A stretch of DNA of 24,929 nucleotides from UBA1067 sp050874585 (GTDB taxonomy: Bacteria; Verrucomicrobiota; Kiritimatiellia; RFP12; UBA1067). Position 1 is the stretch's first letter. Each line of letters begins with the position of its first letter. The DNA lies in the NCBI GenBank assembly GCA_050874585.1, contig JBNMKZ010000035.1, forward strand, positions 1 to 24,929, in the 5' to 3' direction. Of this stretch, positions 1-7,057 are shown one piece after another. The position numbers were made by a program, and so were the translations under genes. The notes under the pieces were generated by a model. That model saw only the letters and a list, made by a program, of their open reading frames with translations, did no database searches and was not told the origin of the DNA.

Positions 1-8
1 CCCACGGC

Positions 9-26
9 CCTCCCCCATGGGGGAGG
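9..26. repeat. 18-bp perfect palindrome
   Basis: The sequence CCTCCCCCATGGGGGAGG equals its own reverse complement. It can form a hairpin or cruciform, but no T-run follows. It lies at the window edge, so the upstream gene it might serve is not visible. Confidence 0.5.
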
Positions 27-94
27 ATGGAGGAATGTCCTTCCCCTTGATGCTGTACGACTAATTGACCATATTCCCCTGTCATCCCATTGTA

Positions 95-129
95 AGAGTA
101 GATGCCCATACCCTATGGGCATCTACTTT
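95..129. terminator. Long hairpin, possible terminator
   Basis: A perfect 14-bp stem (97-110 with 114-127) closes on a CCC loop. One G-T and one A-T pair extend it to 16 bp. Only three Ts follow (TTT then GCC), so intrinsic termination is uncertain. It could end a transcript entering from the left or insulate the tRNA-Tyr promoter that starts 50 bp downstream. No gene is visible in 1-221. Confidence 0.45.
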
Positions 130-176
130 GCCAATCCACACCAAATTGGAAAACCTAAGAATTGTTAAACACCCCA

Positions 177-206
177 TTGACGCGGAAAGGCCAATTTTGG
201 TATACT
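177..206 (+). promoter_or_regulatory. Promoter of tRNA-Tyr
   Basis: TTGACG (177-182), an 18-bp spacer, then TATACT (201-206) preceded by TTTTGG. The -10 box ends 15 nt before the mature tRNA 5' end. The same AATTTTGGTATA core recurs at the mnmG promoter, which suggests a common housekeeping sigma-factor promoter type. Confidence 0.75.
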
Positions 207-221
207 ACTCGCCACTGCTTC

Positions 222-307
222 GGTGGGATACTCAAGCGGTCAACGAGGGCAGACTGTAAATCTGCTGGCTTACGCCTTCCAAGGTTCGAATCCTTGCCCC
301 ACCACCA
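222..307 (+). tRNA. tRNA-Tyr (anticodon GTA)
   Basis: A class II tRNA with encoded CCA. The acceptor 5' arm is GGTGGGA (222-228) and the 3' arm CCCCACC (297-303). The discriminator is A304 and CCA is 305-307. The anticodon stem GCAGA/TCTGC holds loop CTGTAAA with GTA at 256-258. A long variable arm (GGC..GCC) and T-arm CAAGG-TTCGAAT-CCTTG are present. Position 7-66 would be an A-C mismatch at the base of the acceptor stem, unlike the E. coli tRNA-Tyr G-C pair. Otherwise the gene is canonical. Confidence 0.95.
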
Positions 308-333
308 TTCAGGCAGACGGTGGCTTTAGCCCC

Positions 334-363
334 TTGCGCAACTCGCGTAAGTTATGCTATACT
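334..363 (+). promoter_or_regulatory. Promoter of tRNA-Asn
   Basis: TTGCGC (334-339), an 18-bp spacer and TATACT (358-363), with the -10 box ending 17 nt before the tRNA. This is the same spacing as the tRNA-Tyr promoter 157 bp upstream, so each tRNA probably has its own transcription start. Confidence 0.65.
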
Positions 364-380
364 ATCCGCCGTTTAACCGT

Positions 381-455
381 TCGGGCGTGGCGCAGTGGTA
401 GCGCAGTTGACTGTTAATCAATTGGTCGCTGGTTCGAATCCAGCCGCCCGAGCCA
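381..455 (+). tRNA. tRNA-Asn (anticodon GTT)
   Basis: The acceptor stem TCGGGCG (381-387) pairs perfectly with CGCCCGA (445-451). G452 is the discriminator and CCA is encoded (453-455). The D-arm stem is GCGC/GCGC. The anticodon stem GTTGA/TCAAT holds loop CTGTTAA with anticodon GTT at 413-415. The T-arm is GCTGG-TTCGAAT-CCAGC. Confidence 0.96.
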
Positions 456-457
456 AT

Positions 458-482
458 ATCCGCCGTTTCAGCGGATTTTTCT
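458..482 (+). terminator. Rho-independent terminator after tRNA-Asn
   Basis: The stem ATCCGC (458-463) pairs with GCGGAT (471-476) around a 7-nt loop and is followed by TTTT CT. It starts 3 nt past the tRNA CCA. The rest of the gap to ruvC (483-601) shows no gene or clear signal. Confidence 0.75.
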
Positions 483-601
483 GGTTCTCCCATCTGTTTC
501 CTTTCAACCGGACAAGTTGATTAGAAACAATTTGGGTTCCCTTTAGAAATCCCATTAAACGAACGAAATCGTCTCTAACTTGCTCGAACTATCATCAAAT
601 C

Positions 602-1093
602 TCAAATCGGTCGCTCAAGCGAGAGCGGACCCATTGAGTGGACATGGGCAATGGCCAGTCCAAGCGCATCCGCCGCGTCGTTCTGTGGCACTTCGTCCAG
701 GTTGAGAAGGACGCGAATCATCCGTTGGATCTGCGCCTTTTCAGCGAGTCCGTTCCCACAGACGGCCTTTTTCATACGACGCGGCTCGTATTCGTAAATC
801 GGCAGGCCTGCATCGACAGCTGCCGTAATCACGGCACCACGCGCCTCACCAAGCACAAGCATCGTACCCGCATTCTTTCCATAAATGACGCTTTCAATGG
901 CCATTACGTCTGGATGATGCGCCGCAATAAGTTCCGAAACCCGCGCATGAATCTTGCGTAGGCACTCGGAAAGCGGAACTTTTGCCGCGTTCGGAATCGT
1001 ACCCCACTCGACCGCCCGCAGGCGTGTTCCCTCAACCGAAAGAACGCCAAAGCCCGTAGACCGCAGGGATGTATCGATGCCGATGACAATCAT
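602..1093 (-). CDS. ruvC: Crossover junction endodeoxyribonuclease RuvC
   Basis: Holliday-junction resolvase that cuts four-way junctions held by RuvAB during recombination. The RNase H-fold acidic tetrad is complete and nearly co-numbered with E. coli: Asp7 in MIVIGIDTS, Glu67 in AIESV, and Asp139 and Asp142 in QNDAADALGLA. The length of 163 residues is normal. I chose the ATG at 1093 because it places the first catalytic Asp at position 7; an in-frame TTG four codons upstream would only add a short tail. No strong Shine-Dalgarno precedes it. It is the last gene of a minus-strand run, 15 nt after the Nudix gene, and is probably co-transcribed with it. ruvA and ruvB are not in the window. Confidence 0.95.
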   Translation of the reverse strand: MIVIGIDTSLRSTGFGVLSVEGTRLRAVEWGTIPNAAKVPLSECLRKIHARVSELIAAHHPDVMAIESVIYGKNAGTMLVLGEARGAVITAAVDAGLPIYEYEPRRMKKAVCGNGLAEKAQIQRMIRVLLNLDEVPQNDAADALGLAIAHVHSMGPLSLERPI

Positions 1094-1108
1094 GCCGCGA
1101 TGCAAGTC

Positions 1109-1537
1109 TCAGGGTTCGAAAACGGTCTGCGGATCCGCCGCGAGGCGATTGAACTGCGCTGGCAAGAGATTCGCTGAAGCAAGTTCAGACAACCGGCACC
1201 ACTCGAAGCCAATCCACGACTCCTGAGCCGCGACATCCCCCTGCGGAATCTTCATTTCGTAGACGAGATTGATCTCGGCATGGGGCTTTCCGTGCTGAAA
1301 GAATGAGTTCTCCACAACGCCAAGGAAGCGGCCCGTCTCAGCGGCGAGCCCCGTCTCCTCACGCATCTCCCGAACGAGTGCCTGGCGTCCGGTCTCACCG
1401 AACTCAATGTGTCCGCCTGGAAGATAAGTGGTGTTCGACCCCTTCGCGCGGCAAAGCAGAATCTGACCATCGCGCACACAAACGCCGCGCGCGATGGTCT
1501 CAATTCCGCTCAGTTCATATTCGGGTATGTCGCTCAC
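1109..1537 (-). CDS. Nudix hydrolase
   Basis: A 142-residue Nudix-fold enzyme expected to hydrolyse a nucleoside diphosphate linked to another group; the substrate cannot be told from sequence. The Nudix box is intact at residues 42-64, with the pattern GX5EX7REXXEEXGX (G42, E48, R56, E57, E60, E61, G63). The GTG start overlaps the stop of the NahK-like gene by 4 bp (GTGA), which argues for translational coupling. An alternative role in nucleotide-sugar turnover would fit the sugar-kinase neighbour, but this is inference. Confidence 0.85.
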   Translation of the reverse strand: MSDIPEYELSGIETIARGVCVRDGQILLCRAKGSNTTYLPGGHIEFGETGRQALVREMREETGLAAETGRFLGVVENSFFQHGKPHAEINLVYEMKIPQGDVAAQESWIGFEWCRLSELASANLLPAQFNRLAADPQTVFEP

Positions 1538-2568
1538 GCGTACTTTCGGACGATACTCTCGTACTCGTCTGCCTGCGCTTCCATCGACTCAACCATCTTG
1601 AACTGCGTGTGACAGCGCACGAGGTTGTGATCGTCGTAGGCCGTGCGGAAGTACGTGTCGCCAGCAAGGTAGTCCGTCAGGAAGCGAATGCCAATCGTCA
1701 GCGTAATCAGGCGACCCGAAAACGCAAGATTGGCCTTCTCGGCCTCGGTCAGGAACTTCGCCTGCGACAGGTAGCCCTTCACAAGTGCCTCGAAGTACTC
1801 CTTCTTCGAATAGACCTTTGAAAGATCCTTCTCGTCCTCTGCTGCCGCTGCAGACGACGTGCGCACCATGTCGCCGAAGTCGTAGAGAGCCGAACCAGGC
1901 ATCGTCGTGTCGAGGTCGATGACAACATTCGTCCCATCGGGGGCCAGCATGACATTGTTGATCTTCGTGTCATTGTGGGTGATACGCTCGGGAATTTCAC
2001 CCTTCGCCATCATCGTCACAATCTTTGCAGCCTCCTCGCGCCGCCTGTCGACGAATGCAAGTTCTGCCGCGACCTTCGCCTTGCGCCCCTTCACATCAGC
2101 CGCCGCCGCCTCATCAAGCAGACGAAGACGATCTACCGTATTGTGGAACTTCGGGATTATTTCACCAAGCCGGGGAGCCGGCAGATCGGCGAGATCGTTC
2201 TGGAACTTGGCGAATGCACCGGCAACGAGTTCCGCCTGGGATGGATTCGTGACAAGGTCAATCGACGTGTAGCCCTCAAGAAACGAATAAAGGCGCCAGG
2301 GATTCTCGTATCCCTTCACCTCAAGGGACTTGATTCCCTTCTTTCTGAGGTGTTCGGTGACACGAAGGATGTTCGCCTTCAGCATCTCAGGCGGAAAGAT
2401 GTCGGTGTTGACGCGCTGCAGGATGTAGCGCGTACCCGACTTCGTCTCGACCTTGAAGGTATCGTTGATGTGCCCGGAACCATACCGGCTAACGTCCGTC
2501 TGGTCCTTGATTCCCATCGATGCCAGTACGGTATCGAGTTCCTCCTTTGAATATGTGCGGTTGCTCAT
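1534..2568 (-). CDS. nahK: N-acetylhexosamine 1-kinase-like (NahK/APH fold)
   Basis: A cytoplasmic kinase of the aminoglycoside-phosphotransferase fold, best matched to NahK, which phosphorylates GlcNAc/GalNAc at C1 in salvage of host or mucin sugars. The nucleotide-loop-like YGSGHINDTFKV is at 29-40. The catalytic THNDTKINN is at 197-205 (His198, Asp200, metal-binding Asn205). IDLDT at 217-221 supplies the second metal ligand. A YDFGD motif (229-233) and the following AEDE stretch are also typical of the group. Its 344 residues are close to bifidobacterial NahK. It starts 5 nt after the ROK-like gene, so the two are probably one transcript. The sugar specificity is inferred from family resemblance. 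A choline/homoserine-kinase-like role is less likely. Confidence 0.8.
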   Translation of the reverse strand: MSNRTYSKEELDTVLASMGIKDQTDVSRYGSGHINDTFKVETKSGTRYILQRVNTDIFPPEMLKANILRVTEHLRKKGIKSLEVKGYENPWRLYSFLEGYTSIDLVTNPSQAELVAGAFAKFQNDLADLPAPRLGEIIPKFHNTVDRLRLLDEAAAADVKGRKAKVAAELAFVDRRREEAAKIVTMMAKGEIPERITHNDTKINNVMLAPDGTNVVIDLDTTMPGSALYDFGDMVRTSSAAAAEDEKDLSKVYSKKEYFEALVKGYLSQAKFLTEAEKANLAFSGRLITLTIGIRFLTDYLAGDTYFRTAYDDHNLVRCHTQFKMVESMEAQADEYESIVRKYA

Positions 2569-2573
2569 AGTGC

Positions 2574-3989
2574 TCAGCGGCTCTTTTTCGTTTTCTTTCC
2601 AATAACGGGAATCTGCGCGGCGGCCACAGACTGGCCAAGGCGGCGCGCCTTCTCGTCCGGCATAAAGATGTCAATTTTCTCGGCCCACTCTGGGTAGAGG
2701 TCGTGCAGCATCGACTTCGCCGTCTCAAGAATGATCTCGCCGCCGAGACCCGATGTCACGCGCCCGAGGATCATCATATTGGAGTAGTCGTAGAATTCAT
2801 GATACCACGGAATCGTATGCGCCAGGAAGCGTCCAATCTCGATGAAGACGCGCAAGGCCCGCGCATCACCCTTCTCCATTGCAGCCTGTACTTCCTTCAG
2901 CCGCTCGGGGAGCTTCATCGCCTTCGGGAACTTGAAGCCGTGCTTTTCAGCGAGCCAGTTGACCGCCTGCTGCGAAAACGCCATCGCGCCAACACCCGCA
3001 TCACCCGACCACTCGTCACGCGGCGCATTCGGGTTGAAGTCCACAGGCGCAAAGGCGAGTTCGGAAATGCGGCCAGTCATCGCTCCACGTGGATTCACAT
3101 AGCCAACCGCCTCTGAAGAACCCATTGCCACGCCAAGGATGCCCTTCTTGTTCATCGTAATCATTCCGGCAAGCGCCGTCACATCACCGTCGTTGTAGAT
3201 TGCGAACGGCACACCCCAGTCCTTCTCGATACGGAAGAACATGTTCTGTGCCTGCTCGAACTTCGAGGGGTTTTTCTCCTTGACCGCACGAAACAGCGAG
3301 GCAATGCCCATCTTCTGACCAACGAGCGTTCCTGCCGTGGATCCGCCAATCGCGTCCACACGCGGCAGACTCGCTGCCGCCTCGCGCAGACCAGCCGTCA
3401 GCATGGAATAGTGATACTCGGGGTTAGCATTGTTGCGAGGATCCCAGGGGAACTCCTTCGAGAAGACGACCTCACCGTTCTTGAGTGCCGAAATCTTGAA
3501 GTCCGACGCACCAAGGTCAAAGCCAATTCGGCAGCCGTCGGCAACCGTCTTGACCATCTGCAGCTTCTCCGATGTTCCTGGCATCTCATTCGGCTCGACG
3601 ATGGCAACCTCAACCGGACGACCGTAAATGGAGGAGAAGAAATCATAATCAAATGCACGGGCACCCGTCTTCGTGTAGGCTCGCGCAAGCGGCTTCACCA
3701 GCGCATCGGGTCCGGACAGGTAGAGCTTCCAACCGCCTGCCGCCCAGACAATGAACTTTGCAATGCGCTCAACGACATAGGCCACCTGCTTCGTCGCGTG
3801 CGGACTCATCGTACGCGGCACGGGAAGGTCATAACGAAACACCTTACCCTCCTCGCGCTCCCAGGCAATCGAGACAACACCGTACTTACCGGAGATGCTG
3901 TCCTCAATCTCCTCCATCACACGCATGGGCGGAATGAACTCCGGGTACTCGCTGCAGTGGCACTTGCCGCACGAACATTTCTTGGCCAT
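2574..3989 (-). CDS. ROK/actin-fold sugar-kinase-like protein with Cys-rich N-terminus
   Basis: A 471-residue protein with an actin/hexokinase-type ATPase core. GFDLGASDFK (156-165) resembles the phosphate-1 loop, with Asp159 as the expected metal ligand. IYNDGD (264-269) resembles the ROK catalytic/phosphate-2 region. VAMGSSEAVG (287-296) resembles the later glycine-rich phosphate or adenosine segment. The first 12 residues carry Cys5, Cys7, Cys10 and Cys12, a possible metal site uncommon for ROK kinases and at the opposite end from the usual ROK zinc motif. The tail is Lys-rich. It sits between a phosphomutase-like enzyme and NahK and so may act in the same sugar pathway. Start ATG at 3989 has a purine-rich ribosome site (AAGGAAAGGAAA) 8-11 nt upstream. 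The substrate is unknown. Confidence 0.7.
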   Translation of the reverse strand: MAKKCSCGKCHCSEYPEFIPPMRVMEEIEDSISGKYGVVSIAWEREEGKVFRYDLPVPRTMSPHATKQVAYVVERIAKFIVWAAGGWKLYLSGPDALVKPLARAYTKTGARAFDYDFFSSIYGRPVEVAIVEPNEMPGTSEKLQMVKTVADGCRIGFDLGASDFKISALKNGEVVFSKEFPWDPRNNANPEYHYSMLTAGLREAAASLPRVDAIGGSTAGTLVGQKMGIASLFRAVKEKNPSKFEQAQNMFFRIEKDWGVPFAIYNDGDVTALAGMITMNKKGILGVAMGSSEAVGYVNPRGAMTGRISELAFAPVDFNPNAPRDEWSGDAGVGAMAFSQQAVNWLAEKHGFKFPKAMKLPERLKEVQAAMEKGDARALRVFIEIGRFLAHTIPWYHEFYDYSNMMILGRVTSGLGGEIILETAKSMLHDLYPEWAEKIDIFMPDEKARRLGQSVAAAQIPVIGKKTKKSR

Positions 3990-4026
3990 CGTATTGGTTT
4001 CCTTTCCTTGTCTTTAGAACGATTAA

Positions 4027-4055
4027 AGTATATCAAATTGAGTCGAATGCCGCAA
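4027..4055 (-). promoter_or_regulatory. Internal promoter for the ROK-like/nahK operon
   Basis: On the minus strand, TTGCGG (4055-4050), a 17-bp spacer and TATACT (4032-4027). The -35 half lies inside the 3' end of the upstream metalloenzyme gene and the -10 overlaps its stop. The predicted start near 4020 leaves a leader of about 30 nt that contains the ribosome site of the ROK-like gene. Confidence 0.6.
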
Positions 4056-4890
4056 GAAGCGCAGGCGTGACATCTGTAAGCGAATTGACGCGGTCACGCA
4101 AGAAGCTCTCCTTAGGTCCGCAGGCGATGAACGGCACGGGGTTACGCGTGTGACCCCGATCGAGGGCGGACTCCACATTGCCGTGGTCGGACGTCATAAC
4201 AAGCGTCATGCCTGCCGCCCCGACCAAGCGAACAAGTTCGGAGAGAAAGCGATCGTATGTCCGGAGTACATCACAGGCACGATCATAGTCCATCGAATGT
4301 CCCGCAACATCCGTTTGGAAGAACTCAAAGAGCGTGAAGTCGTTCTCCCGCGCCACGGAAAAGAGGTGCTCGGCGGCCTGCGCCGGGTCGACGACGGGAA
4401 TGTCGGGATAACGATCCTGTATCGTTTCACGCGTCAGATCCTGCATCAAGGCCTTGTTGTCGCAAAGGTCATCCACGGTTGAAATGACATCAGGCGTTGT
4501 GAGAGCCATCACCGTCGTCACCGACTTGAAGCGCCGCGCCGCCAACTCGTCCGCCGAATCAATCAGGTAGGCATCCGCAAAACGCACACGCTTGCCACGT
4601 TTCTCAAGTTGAAGAAAAAGGTTGTTTTCACCTATAATTTTCCGCAATTCGGGTCCCGGAAAGCCCTCACAATGCCGCTGCATCGCGGCACTACAGTTGA
4701 CACCCGTGAACATCGTCGCCTGTCCGGTGGCTGACTGTGGAAGTCCCTCAATTCCAAGACAGGCGTCAATCGGTTTCGCATGGAGCCGAATCAGACGGCA
4801 AAGCGTCGGGCAGACCTCGGAATTAACCGGGTTGTCCGTCGCAGACTCGCGCATACCAACGCCATCTATAAATAGAAAAACGACTTTCAC
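4033..4890 (-). CDS. Alkaline-phosphatase-superfamily metalloenzyme (phosphoglycerate-mutase-like)
   Basis: A 285-residue two-metal hydrolase or mutase of the alkaline phosphatase/iPGM/phosphopentomutase superfamily. Visible ligand motifs are FIDGVG (7-12, Asp9), the nucleophile-region motif GLPQSATGQATMFTG (49-63), TDVAGH (193-198), SDHGN (234-238) and GHTRNPVP (246-253). It is about half the length of classical iPGM, so it lacks a full inserted phosphotransferase domain and may be a phosphatase or a small mutase. The start is GTG at 4890, the only start consistent with the DG motif at residue 9. It has no Shine-Dalgarno and lies 7 nt after a TATAAT box, so it is probably leaderless. Confidence 0.75.
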   Translation of the reverse strand: MKVVFLFIDGVGMRESATDNPVNSEVCPTLCRLIRLHAKPIDACLGIEGLPQSATGQATMFTGVNCSAAMQRHCEGFPGPELRKIIGENNLFLQLEKRGKRVRFADAYLIDSADELAARRFKSVTTVMALTTPDVISTVDDLCDNKALMQDLTRETIQDRYPDIPVVDPAQAAEHLFSVARENDFTLFEFFQTDVAGHSMDYDRACDVLRTYDRFLSELVRLVGAAGMTLVMTSDHGNVESALDRGHTRNPVPFIACGPKESFLRDRVNSLTDVTPALLAAFDSI

Positions 4891-4897
4891 GGCGATT

Positions 4898-4927
4898 ATT
4901 ATACCATATTAAAATTCTTTTTGCCGA
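4898..4927 (-). promoter_or_regulatory. Promoter of the metalloenzyme gene (extended -10)
   Basis: On the minus strand, TGG directly precedes TATAAT (4903-4898). The best -35 at 18 bp is TCGGCA (4927-4922). Only AATCGCC separates the -10 box from the GTG start, so transcription should begin at or next to the start codon. Confidence 0.7.
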
Positions 4928-5073
4928 TTGTTGATAACTTGATGATAAATGTCAATATCTTTTGAACGATTTATTAAGACTTTACTTATTATTTTATCAT
5001 TTATAACTTATTTTTAATATTTATATTAGTTATTTAAAATCAAAAGTGCAAATAACACAAATAAAAATCTTGT

Positions 5074-5103
5074 TCACAAGACTGTCGACAATTTTGGTAT
5101 AAT
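5074..5103 (+). promoter_or_regulatory. mnmG promoter
   Basis: Perfect -10 TATAAT (5098-5103) with upstream TTTTGG, an extended -10. The -35 is weak (TCACAA at 18 bp, or TTCACA at 19 bp) and overlaps CTTGTTCACAAG. The -10 ends 9 nt before the mnmG ATG and no Shine-Dalgarno is present, so the message is probably leaderless. Confidence 0.75.
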
Positions 5104-5112
5104 CTGCCTGCA

Positions 5113-6939
5113 ATGAAACAGGAAGTCGATTTTGACGTCATTATCGTGGGTGGTGGTCATGCCGGGGCTGAAGCCGCATTGGCATCGGCTCGGATGGGTT
5201 CTTCTACGCTCCTCATCACCGCTCAGAAGTCCGCAATTGCACGGATGCCGTGCAATCCGGCAATCGGTGGTCTTGCAAAGAGTCACATCGTCTACGAAAT
5301 TGACGCACTTGGCGGCGAGATGGGGCGAAACGCCGATGCTACCGCCCTCCAGGCAAAGACACTCAACCTCAGCCGTGGGCCTGCCGTCTGGGCCACTCGA
5401 GCCCAATGTGCAAAAGCCGAATATACAAACCGTATGCAAGGGATTCTCTCCACACAGGAGAACCTCACCATCATCGAGGATATTGTCACACAAATTGAGA
5501 CAGAAAACGATGAGTACGGTAAACTTTTCTGCACTGGCATCACAACCGAAAAAAACAGCACAATTCACGCAAAGGCTACCGTTATAACATCAGGAACCAG
5601 TCTTCGCGGAAGAATTTGGATTGGAAAAGAGTGCCAGGAAAGCGGAGGAGACGGTCGACCAGCCGTCAATCAACTCTCTAATTCACTTTCACAACTCGGT
5701 TTTACCCTTATTCGTCTTAAAACTGGAACTCCACCACGCCTAAAGACCAACTCTTGCAATTTTTCACTCTGCACCAGACAAGATGGTGAAGTTCCGCATC
5801 CCATGTTCCACGTGGAACATTCAAATCATCTTTCTTTAATTAATTCAACTCAAATTTCCCCATCGTCCGTGTTCCATGTGGAACAAATGGATAAATCCGT
5901 TTATAAACTACCCGAACTTCCCTGTTGGCTCACACATACAATCCCTATAACACACGAAATCATCCGATCGAATCTTAAAAACTCTGCACTCTACGGCGGT
6001 GCAATTAAAGGAACGGGTGTGCGATACTGCCCCTCAATCGAAGATAAGATTGTCCGCTTTAGTACAGCAACCCAGCATCATGTTATGTTGGAACCGGAGG
6101 ACTCAGCCGGACAAGTCATTTATCCAAATGGACTGAGCTGCTGTCTACCACGAAAAGTGCAGGAAGAAATGGTCCGTTCAGTTCCTGGACTCGAACAGGC
6201 TGAATTTCTTGCGTATGCCTACGCCATTGAATACGATGGAATTGATGCCCGTGAACTCAGCCATTCGCTTGAATCAAAGCGAATTGCCGGCCTTTTCTTT
6301 GCCGGACAAATCAACGGAACGACTGGCTATGAGGAAGCAGCAGGACAGGGTATCATTGCTGGCATCAATGCAGCTTTCCTCTCTCGAAACGAACCTCCTC
6401 TTATTTTGAGCCGACAGGATGCCTACATCGGTGTCATGATCGACGACCTTGTCACAAAGGGAACGGATGAACCATATCGCATGTTCACCAGTCGTGCTGA
6501 AAGAAGACTACTTCTGAGACAGGACAATGCACGCTACCGTCTTGCAGATGCGGCTGACCGCGTCGCCATCCATTCTGCCGCGTTCAGAAAGGAGACTCAC
6601 GATATCATCCGCTATCTCAACTCAACCAATGAAACAAATGAGATACCTTACTTTGAGACATGCCCAATCGAATTGATTCAGAAAGAAAAAAATATTATTG
6701 AACATTATGCACCTTACATCGAGCAGGAGAGAAAGGCTGCGGAAAAAGCAAAGAACGATGAGAAGATCGTTATTCCCCACTGGCTGAACTACGACCAGTG
6801 CCTGTCGGTACGCTACGAGAGCCGCGAGAAACTCAAGAAGCATCGCCCAGAGACGCTTGCACAGGCCTCACGAATTCCAGGCGTCAACCCAGCAGATGTC
6901 GCAATTCTCGCAATTATCATCAAAAGGGGACATATTTAA
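5113..6939 (+). CDS. mnmG: tRNA uridine 5-carboxymethylaminomethyl modification enzyme MnmG (GidA)
   Basis: FAD-dependent enzyme that with MnmE modifies the wobble uridine of tRNAs. The N-terminal dinucleotide-binding motif VGGGHAGAEAAL starts at residue 12. KTGTPPR, ELPCWLTHT and FAGQINGTTGYEEAAGQG are family signatures. The C-terminal half has the tRNA-binding helices (RLLLRQDNARYRL). The length of 608 is normal. Residues 231-258 form a variable loop encoded by two ParB-site-like palindromes (MFHVEH and VFHVEQ). Codon use in the middle of the gene looks AT-richer than in the trp genes. The ATG lies 9 nt after the -10 box, without a ribosome site. mnmE is not in the window. Confidence 0.95.
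   Translation: MKQEVDFDVIIVGGGHAGAEAALASARMGSSTLLITAQKSAIARMPCNPAIGGLAKSHIVYEIDALGGEMGRNADATALQAKTLNLSRGPAVWATRAQCAKAEYTNRMQGILSTQENLTIIEDIVTQIETENDEYGKLFCTGITTEKNSTIHAKATVITSGTSLRGRIWIGKECQESGGDGRPAVNQLSNSLSQLGFTLIRLKTGTPPRLKTNSCNFSLCTRQDGEVPHPMFHVEHSNHLSLINSTQISPSSVFHVEQMDKSVYKLPELPCWLTHTIPITHEIIRSNLKNSALYGGAIKGTGVRYCPSIEDKIVRFSTATQHHVMLEPEDSAGQVIYPNGLSCCLPRKVQEEMVRSVPGLEQAEFLAYAYAIEYDGIDARELSHSLESKRIAGLFFAGQINGTTGYEEAAGQGIIAGINAAFLSRNEPPLILSRQDAYIGVMIDDLVTKGTDEPYRMFTSRAERRLLLRQDNARYRLADAADRVAIHSAAFRKETHDIIRYLNSTNETNEIPYFETCPIELIQKEKNIIEHYAPYIEQERKAAEKAKNDEKIVIPHWLNYDQCLSVRYESREKLKKHRPETLAQASRIPGVNPADVAILAIIIKRGHI
5804..5819. promoter_or_regulatory. parS-type ParB binding site inside mnmG
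   Basis: TGTTCCACGTGGAACA is a perfect 16-bp palindrome. It fits the widely conserved chromosomal parS pattern tGTTnCACGTGnAACa. It encodes MFHVEH in a non-conserved loop of MnmG (residues 231-236) and lies about 2.8 kb from the proposed oriC. No parA or parB is in the window. Confidence 0.85.
5870..5885. promoter_or_regulatory. Second, one-mismatch parS-like site inside mnmG
   Basis: TGTTCCATGTGGAACA differs from the first site by one central base (C to T). It lies exactly 66 bp (22 codons) downstream, so it is in the same frame and encodes VFHVEQ. The central change breaks the CACGTG core and probably weakens ParB binding. Confidence 0.6.
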
Positions 6940-6940
6940 G

Positions 6941-6949
6941 TTATCAACA
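6941..6949 (+). promoter_or_regulatory. DnaA box upstream of dnaA
   Basis: TTATCAACA begins 2 nt after the mnmG stop and about 40 bp before the dnaA -35 box. It could serve DnaA autoregulation. It matches the other copies at 4929, 8626, 12013, 12064, 15026 and 15044. Confidence 0.6.
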
Positions 6950-6989
6950 TTTTATGTTTATAACTTGAAGACATCTGAAGACTTCTTTT

Positions 6990-7019
6990 TTGCACTTCGC
7001 CGAATATTTATGGTATATT
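6990..7019 (+). promoter_or_regulatory. dnaA promoter
   Basis: TTGCAC (6990-6995), an 18-bp spacer and TATATT (7014-7019) with TGG immediately before it. The predicted start near 7026 leaves a leader of about 30 nt, unlike the leaderless neighbours. AAAGGTGA and GAGGA in the leader can serve as ribosome site. Confidence 0.7.
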
Positions 7020-7057
7020 AATGTCATCAAGAGAAGAAAGGTGACGAATAGAGGAAA

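Larger units (their letters stand above)
4891..5112. other. AT-rich divergent intergenic region with one DnaA box
   Basis: All genes to the left point left and all genes to the right point right, the pattern expected around a replication start. The middle (about 4905-5070) is extremely AT-rich. TGTTGATAA (reverse complement TTATCAACA) sits at 4929-4937. A palindrome-like CTTGTTCACAAG (5069-5080) and a TGTCGACA palindrome (5083-5090) lie near the mnmG promoter. In E. coli the origin is also beside mnmG (gidA). This may be a secondary or part origin, but only one good DnaA box is present. Confidence 0.45.

Noticed and set aside
65..417. Short open frames across the tRNA genes
   Set aside because: They overlap two canonical tRNAs with promoters and have no coding features.
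2574..3989. Naming the ROK-like gene as glucokinase
   Set aside because: The actin-fold motifs are present, but I cannot see the specific sugar-binding signature, so only the fold is claimed.
5083..5090. TGTCGACA palindrome as an operator
   Set aside because: An 8-bp palindrome is too short to support on its own, though a related TTGTCGACA occurs at 8503.
7021..7044. Tiny upstream open frame in the dnaA leader (ATG at 7021)
   Set aside because: It starts 1 nt after the -10 box, so it would probably lie upstream of the transcription start.
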